This document shows, piece by piece, positions 34,740 through 38,040 of a stretch of 38,040 bases of DNA (position 1 is the first letter of the stretch; every line of letters begins with the position of its first letter). Both the position numbers and the translations under genes were made by a program. The notes under the pieces were generated by a model that saw only the letters and a program-made list of their open reading frames with translations, was not told where the DNA came from and did no database searches. Origin of the DNA: Psychrobacter sp. UBA5136 (GTDB lineage: Bacteria > Pseudomonadota > Gammaproteobacteria > Pseudomonadales > Moraxellaceae); assembly GCF_002414005.1 (NCBI RefSeq), contig NZ_DHYG01000057.1, positions 1 through 38,040 of the forward strand, given 5' to 3'.

Positions 34740-36029
34740 CTAGTTCAACAGCACCAGTGATATTGCAGGGAAAGCGACTAAAATAATCAAGCGTACTAAG
34801 TCAGAGACAATAAACGGTGTCACCCCTTTAAACATATCAGACAGCTTAATATGCGGTGCCATCGCCTTAATCACAAAGATATTCATCCCCATTGGCGGCG
34901 TAATCAAACCAAGCTCTACGGTTAACACCGCAATGATACCGAACCACACAGGATCATAGCCCAAAGCAACAATAATTGGAAATACCACTGGAATCGTAAT
35001 CACTAACATCGCTAGGGCATCCATAAATAGCCCTAACAAGAAATACATGATTAGAATACAGATAAGTACCACTATTGGACTTACCGCTAAACTACCGATC
35101 CAAGTGGCTAAGCTATAAGACAGACGCGAGACTGAAATGAAGTATCCTAACGCTTCTGCACCCAGCAGCATAAAGAATACGACAGCAGATAATGCCAGCG
35201 TTTCAATCAATGACTGTTTCAGCCCATTCATGCGCATGCCTTTGGCAAAGGCATAAGCCCATGACACAAAGGCACCCACTGCCGCCCCTTCTGTTGGCGT
35301 AAATAAACCAAAGAAGATACCAGCGATAATCACAATAAAAATAAAGCTAAAAGGAATAAGCCCGGTCAAAGACAATAACTTGGCTTTCCAAGAGGTCTTT
35401 TCACCGCGCTGAGCCAAATGCGGCTTCCAGCGCACCATAATCATAACGGTGATTGAGTACATCACCATGCCTAAGATGCCTGGTAAGAAACCTGCGATAA
35501 ACATATCGCCAACCGACTGCTGCGTTAAGATGGCATAGACCAGCAAAGCAATACTGGGCGGGATCATAATACCTAGCGTGCCACCTGCAGCTAAGATACC
35601 GCAGGCAAAGCCTGGTTGATAGCCATACTTCTCTATTTGTGGCAAAGCAACCTTGGTCATGGTAGAGGCAGTTGCCAATGAAGAGCCTGAGATGGAAGCG
35701 AAGATGCCTGATGAACCAATTCCTGCGATCCCTAGGCTGCCTCTGACCCCACCAAATATCGTTCGAGTCGCCTCAAATAGTTTCCCTGCCATTCCTGAAT
35801 GTGTAGCGAAGACGCCCATAAGGATGAAAAGTGGAATGGCACTAAAGTCATACTTGGCTAAAACGTCCACCGGTAAATCTTTAAGCATTTGTAAAGCACC
35901 ACTTGGTGCTGTCACTGCTGCAAAGCCGCCCAAACCCACACCCAACATAGCCAAAGCTACAGGTACTCGCAGCATGACCATCACAATCATGCACAGTAAG
36001 CCAATGCCACCAATAACTTCTGGACTCAT
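34740..36029 (-). CDS. dctM: TRAP transporter large permease subunit, DctM family
   Basis: The main membrane channel of a tripartite ATP-independent periplasmic transporter, importing a carboxylate-type solute with Na+. The 429-residue protein has about 12-13 predicted membrane segments. Characteristic parts include DFSAIPLFILMGVFATHSGM, SGSSLATASTMTKVALPQI and GTLGIMIPPSIALLVYAILTQQSVG. Its ATG overlaps the TGA stop of dctQ by four bases (ATGA), with AGGAG eight bases upstream, so it is translationally coupled. It is the last gene of the dctPQM operon. Confidence 0.96.
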   Translation of the reverse strand: MSPEVIGGIGLLCMIVMVMLRVPVALAMLGVGLGGFAAVTAPSGALQMLKDLPVDVLAKYDFSAIPLFILMGVFATHSGMAGKLFEATRTIFGGVRGSLGIAGIGSSGIFASISGSSLATASTMTKVALPQIEKYGYQPGFACGILAAGGTLGIMIPPSIALLVYAILTQQSVGDMFIAGFLPGILGMVMYSITVMIMVRWKPHLAQRGEKTSWKAKLLSLTGLIPFSFIFIVIIAGIFFGLFTPTEGAAVGAFVSWAYAFAKGMRMNGLKQSLIETLALSAVVFFMLLGAEALGYFISVSRLSYSLATWIGSLAVSPIVVLICILIMYFLLGLFMDALAMLVITIPVVFPIIVALGYDPVWFGIIAVLTVELGLITPPMGMNIFVIKAMAPHIKLSDMFKGVTPFIVSDLVRLIILVAFPAISLVLLN

Positions 36030-36553
36030 GCGCCTGTCTCCTCGGCATCAAAAAACTCACCGGTTTTAAAGATATTGATGGATTCAATTAGTGAGCGAAC
36101 GGCGAGTAAAACACTTAAAAAGGCACTGATTAGATAGATTGGCATCATTGAGACGCGCAGATCTTGGGTGACTTTTCCAAACTGCATCGCATCAATCGCG
36201 CTTTCATAAAGACCCCCAGCAAAGACGATACCGATAAAAAAGAACCCCATCATAAAGACGCCCATCATGTAGCCTTTAATAGCCTTTGACATCTTTTGAG
36301 TGAATACGTCGACGATGATTTGTGAGCGTTCAACAAAAGCGGCAAAGGCACCCAATAAGGCAAAAAGCATAAAATAGGAAACTATCTCAACGCTACCTTT
36401 TACCGTAAAGCCAAACTCACCACCGGTAAGCTTAAAGATATAACGAGCAGTGACATCGAGCATGGTTGTCAGAACGATGATGATAAGACTAATCCCACCA
36501 ATAAATTGGCATAGCCTAGCGATAAAATGGCTGATTTTCACTAAAAGTGCCAT
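36026..36553 (-). CDS. dctQ: TRAP transporter small permease subunit, DctQ family
   Basis: A 175-residue protein with four predicted membrane helices, the small membrane partner of DctM. Features include LTTMLDVTARYIFK, GEFGFTVKGSVEIVSYFM and AAFVERSQIIVDVF, typical of DctQ. GGAGGT lies five bases before the ATG. Its start is 17 bases after the dctP stop and its end overlaps dctM, so the three are one operon. Confidence 0.94.
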   Translation of the reverse strand: MALLVKISHFIARLCQFIGGISLIIIVLTTMLDVTARYIFKLTGGEFGFTVKGSVEIVSYFMLFALLGAFAAFVERSQIIVDVFTQKMSKAIKGYMMGVFMMGFFFIGIVFAGGLYESAIDAMQFGKVTQDLRVSMMPIYLISAFLSVLLAVRSLIESINIFKTGEFFDAEETGA

Positions 36554-36570
36554 GTGATACCTCCGATAGA

Positions 36571-37629
36571 TTAGACCTTACAAGCTGTACTGGCGGCTTT
36601 AGCTTTTGCATAAACCCCATCTGCGTCTAAACCCAAGGCTTTAACATCAGCAAGATATTTATTGGTACCTTTTTCAAGAGGGCCTTTCCAGTTAGGATCA
36701 TTCAATGGATCAGGGATATCAATGATTTCATCACCTTTATCCTTAGCCGCTTGAATTGCCATTTGATCATGCTTATCAAACACTTCACCGACTTTATGAG
36801 CAAGCGCCATTCCTGAGTTTTTATCAAGAACTTGCTTTAAATCATCTGGTAGACTGTTATATTTGTCCTTATTCATAGTAACCATAAGCGCTGAGCTATA
36901 AAAAGGAATACTAGTGTGATATTTAGTTATTTCATCAATCTTAAAAGCAGTGACTGCTTCCCAAGGGAAACTTAGCCCATCAACAACGCCGCGCTGTAAA
37001 GAAGTGTACATATCATTAGCAGGTAAACCTACAGGCGAAGCACCTGCGCTTTCTATAATATCGCCAGCCACCGCAGAGGGACGACGGATACGCATACCCT
37101 TCATATCTTCAGGCGTTCGAATTAATTTGTTTGTGGTATGCAGCGAACCAGGTCCAGCACCGTACATAAACAATAAATGTGAATCTTCGTATTCGCTAGC
37201 GAGAGTGCCATCTTCATAAAGAGTCTGCAGCATACATCCCATTTGAGTAGCGGAGTTGGATAAACCCGGAAGCTCAGTAATCTGAGTTAAGGGAAAGCGT
37301 CCACTAGTATAGCCATGTGCTTGCGAACCAATGTCTATCGTACCTTTGGCAGCAGATTCATAAGTAACATCTGCTTTAGCAAGACCCGCTGAAGGATAGA
37401 GTTCTACTTTTAAGCGACCATTAGAATCTTCTTCTATTTGTTTAGCCCAAGGCTCAAAGACTTCTTTACTAATAGAAGAAGTAGCTGGCCAAAAATGTGA
37501 AAAACGTAAAGTAGTGGTTTCTTTTGAAGAAGTGGCAGTCTTATCGGTATTGCTATCAGATTGATTTGAACAGCCTAATAAGCTGAGTGCGACTAACGTA
37601 CCTATAGAAAATAGAGGAGCAAATTTCAT
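36571..37629 (-). CDS. dctP: TRAP transporter substrate-binding lipoprotein, DctP family
   Basis: The periplasmic solute receptor of the TRAP system. The lipobox LLGC (17-20) makes it a lipoprotein rather than a freely soluble receptor. The binding domain has the conserved MRIRRPSAVAGDIIES region, where an Arg normally grips the substrate carboxylate, and the typical NDMYTSLQRGVVDG. The frame reaches a TTG at 37635, but AAAGGA lies seven bases before the ATG at 37629, which is taken as the start (352 residues). The substrate is unknown; no catabolic genes lie next to the operon in this window. Confidence 0.94.
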   Translation of the reverse strand: MKFAPLFSIGTLVALSLLGCSNQSDSNTDKTATSSKETTTLRFSHFWPATSSISKEVFEPWAKQIEEDSNGRLKVELYPSAGLAKADVTYESAAKGTIDIGSQAHGYTSGRFPLTQITELPGLSNSATQMGCMLQTLYEDGTLASEYEDSHLLFMYGAGPGSLHTTNKLIRTPEDMKGMRIRRPSAVAGDIIESAGASPVGLPANDMYTSLQRGVVDGLSFPWEAVTAFKIDEITKYHTSIPFYSSALMVTMNKDKYNSLPDDLKQVLDKNSGMALAHKVGEVFDKHDQMAIQAAKDKGDEIIDIPDPLNDPNWKGPLEKGTNKYLADVKALGLDADGVYAKAKAASTACKV

Positions 37630-37980
37630 TATCAATTCCTTTTGATAACTATTGAGAAAATAAGAGATTACTTATCAACTTACTAAAATAATCACTTATC
37701 ATTATTTAACGCACTTAAGAAAACTCTCCATATAATATTTACAAACAACTATTATTAATTTAAACGTAAACTCCTGTTTAGATTCGAAGACAATGGCTAA
37801 AATTAGCAGCTATAATGATAAGTGTCAAATCATTTTAATCAAAATGATAAGATAACTTATCCTTAACTTACGACTAGATAAAGAATCTATTTATCTACAT
37901 TTTAAGCAGCCTCTTTATGGTATCAGTAATAAAGCGAAGTTAGTGTGCATGTGCATGCTACCAGCATTTATTTCGCACAT
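37630..37980. promoter_or_regulatory. Upstream region of the TRAP operon with repeated TGATAAGT octamers
   Basis: No gene lies here. The octamer TGATAAGT occurs at 37816-37823 and, on the other strand, at 37670-37677 and 37694-37701. TGATAAGA (37845-37852) and the palindrome GATAAG/CTTATC (37846-37861) add near-copies. A perfect inverted repeat, ATCATTTT/AAAATGAT (37829-37848), overlaps this cluster. The two copies nearest dctP are 24 bases apart and 41-72 bases before its start codon. This looks like a set of regulator-binding sites. Confidence 0.5.
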
Positions 37981-38017
37981 AAAAAAAGCCCCCAACACTT
38001 ATGTGTTGGGGGCTTTT
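37981..38017 (-). terminator. Strong intrinsic terminator at right edge
   Basis: GCCCCCAACAC (37988-37998) pairs exactly with GTGTTGGGGGC (38003-38013). Seven As on the left give a T tract on the minus strand, against four Ts on the right, so it most likely ends a leftward gene lying beyond the window. Confidence 0.88.
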
Positions 38018-38040
38018 AGGAATAGAGAGCTGACGATGAC

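Noticed and set aside
1..38040. CRISPR array, insertion sequence or prophage
   Set aside because: No regular 25-40 base repeats with spacers, and no transposase, integrase or phage structural gene was recognised.

Overview
The window is a chromosomal segment of a gammaproteobacterium of the Moraxellaceae, most likely Psychrobacter. This is inferred from the moderate GC content, the protein sequences (for example the ClpP, TsdA, ArgS and CmoA/CmoB types) and the mix of housekeeping genes. No rRNA, tRNA, CRISPR array, insertion sequence or prophage gene was found. Most genes end in clean intrinsic terminators with A-tract/stem/T-tract architecture.

Layout from left to right. (1) 1-6400, protein quality control and stress: iron superoxide dismutase (leftward), an RdgB-type house-cleaning pyrophosphatase, then trigger factor, ClpP and ClpX in the usual tig-clpP-clpX order, but with long gaps. 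(2) 6577-10300: a short-chain dehydrogenase, a lipoprotein diheme cytochrome of the TsdA thiosulfate dehydrogenase/tetrathionate reductase type, and an orphan EIIC-like permease. (3) 10395-17380, translation, tRNA modification and repair: a SPOR-domain membrane protein and argS (leftward), a small DUF2788 membrane protein, cmoB and cmoA (carboxy-SAM synthesis and wobble-uridine modification), msrA and a TPMT-type methyltransferase. (4) 17393-19475, an AT-rich two-gene insert: an ABC-type ATPase overlapping an HNH nuclease, which matches a type I Septu (PtuA-PtuB) anti-phage system. (5) 19766-25005: an MltB-type lytic transglycosylase, a small acidic protein, a DUF4062-like protein, glutamate racemase and a DUF1285 protein. 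(6) 25408-31983, energy and transport: ETF-ubiquinone oxidoreductase with an unusual acidic N-terminal extension, an alanine/glycine:cation symporter, and a DUF4212 plus acetate-type sodium symporter pair. (7) 32142-37629: a small membrane protein, a rhomboid protease, a cN-I-like 5'-nucleotidase, and a complete TRAP transporter operon (dctP-dctQ-dctM).

The most interesting regions are the Septu locus with a DUF4062 protein 2.4 kb away, a nested inverted-repeat structure in the long trigger-factor leader, repeated TGATAAGT octamers in front of the TRAP operon, a perfect inverted repeat overlapping a consensus -10 box upstream of the DUF2788 gene, exact-period 20-bp and 13-bp tandem repeats near cmoA and murI, and an EF-hand-like loop in the acetate-type symporter. 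I did not find a convincing wholly new multi-gene system. All family names come from motif recognition by eye; no database search was run.
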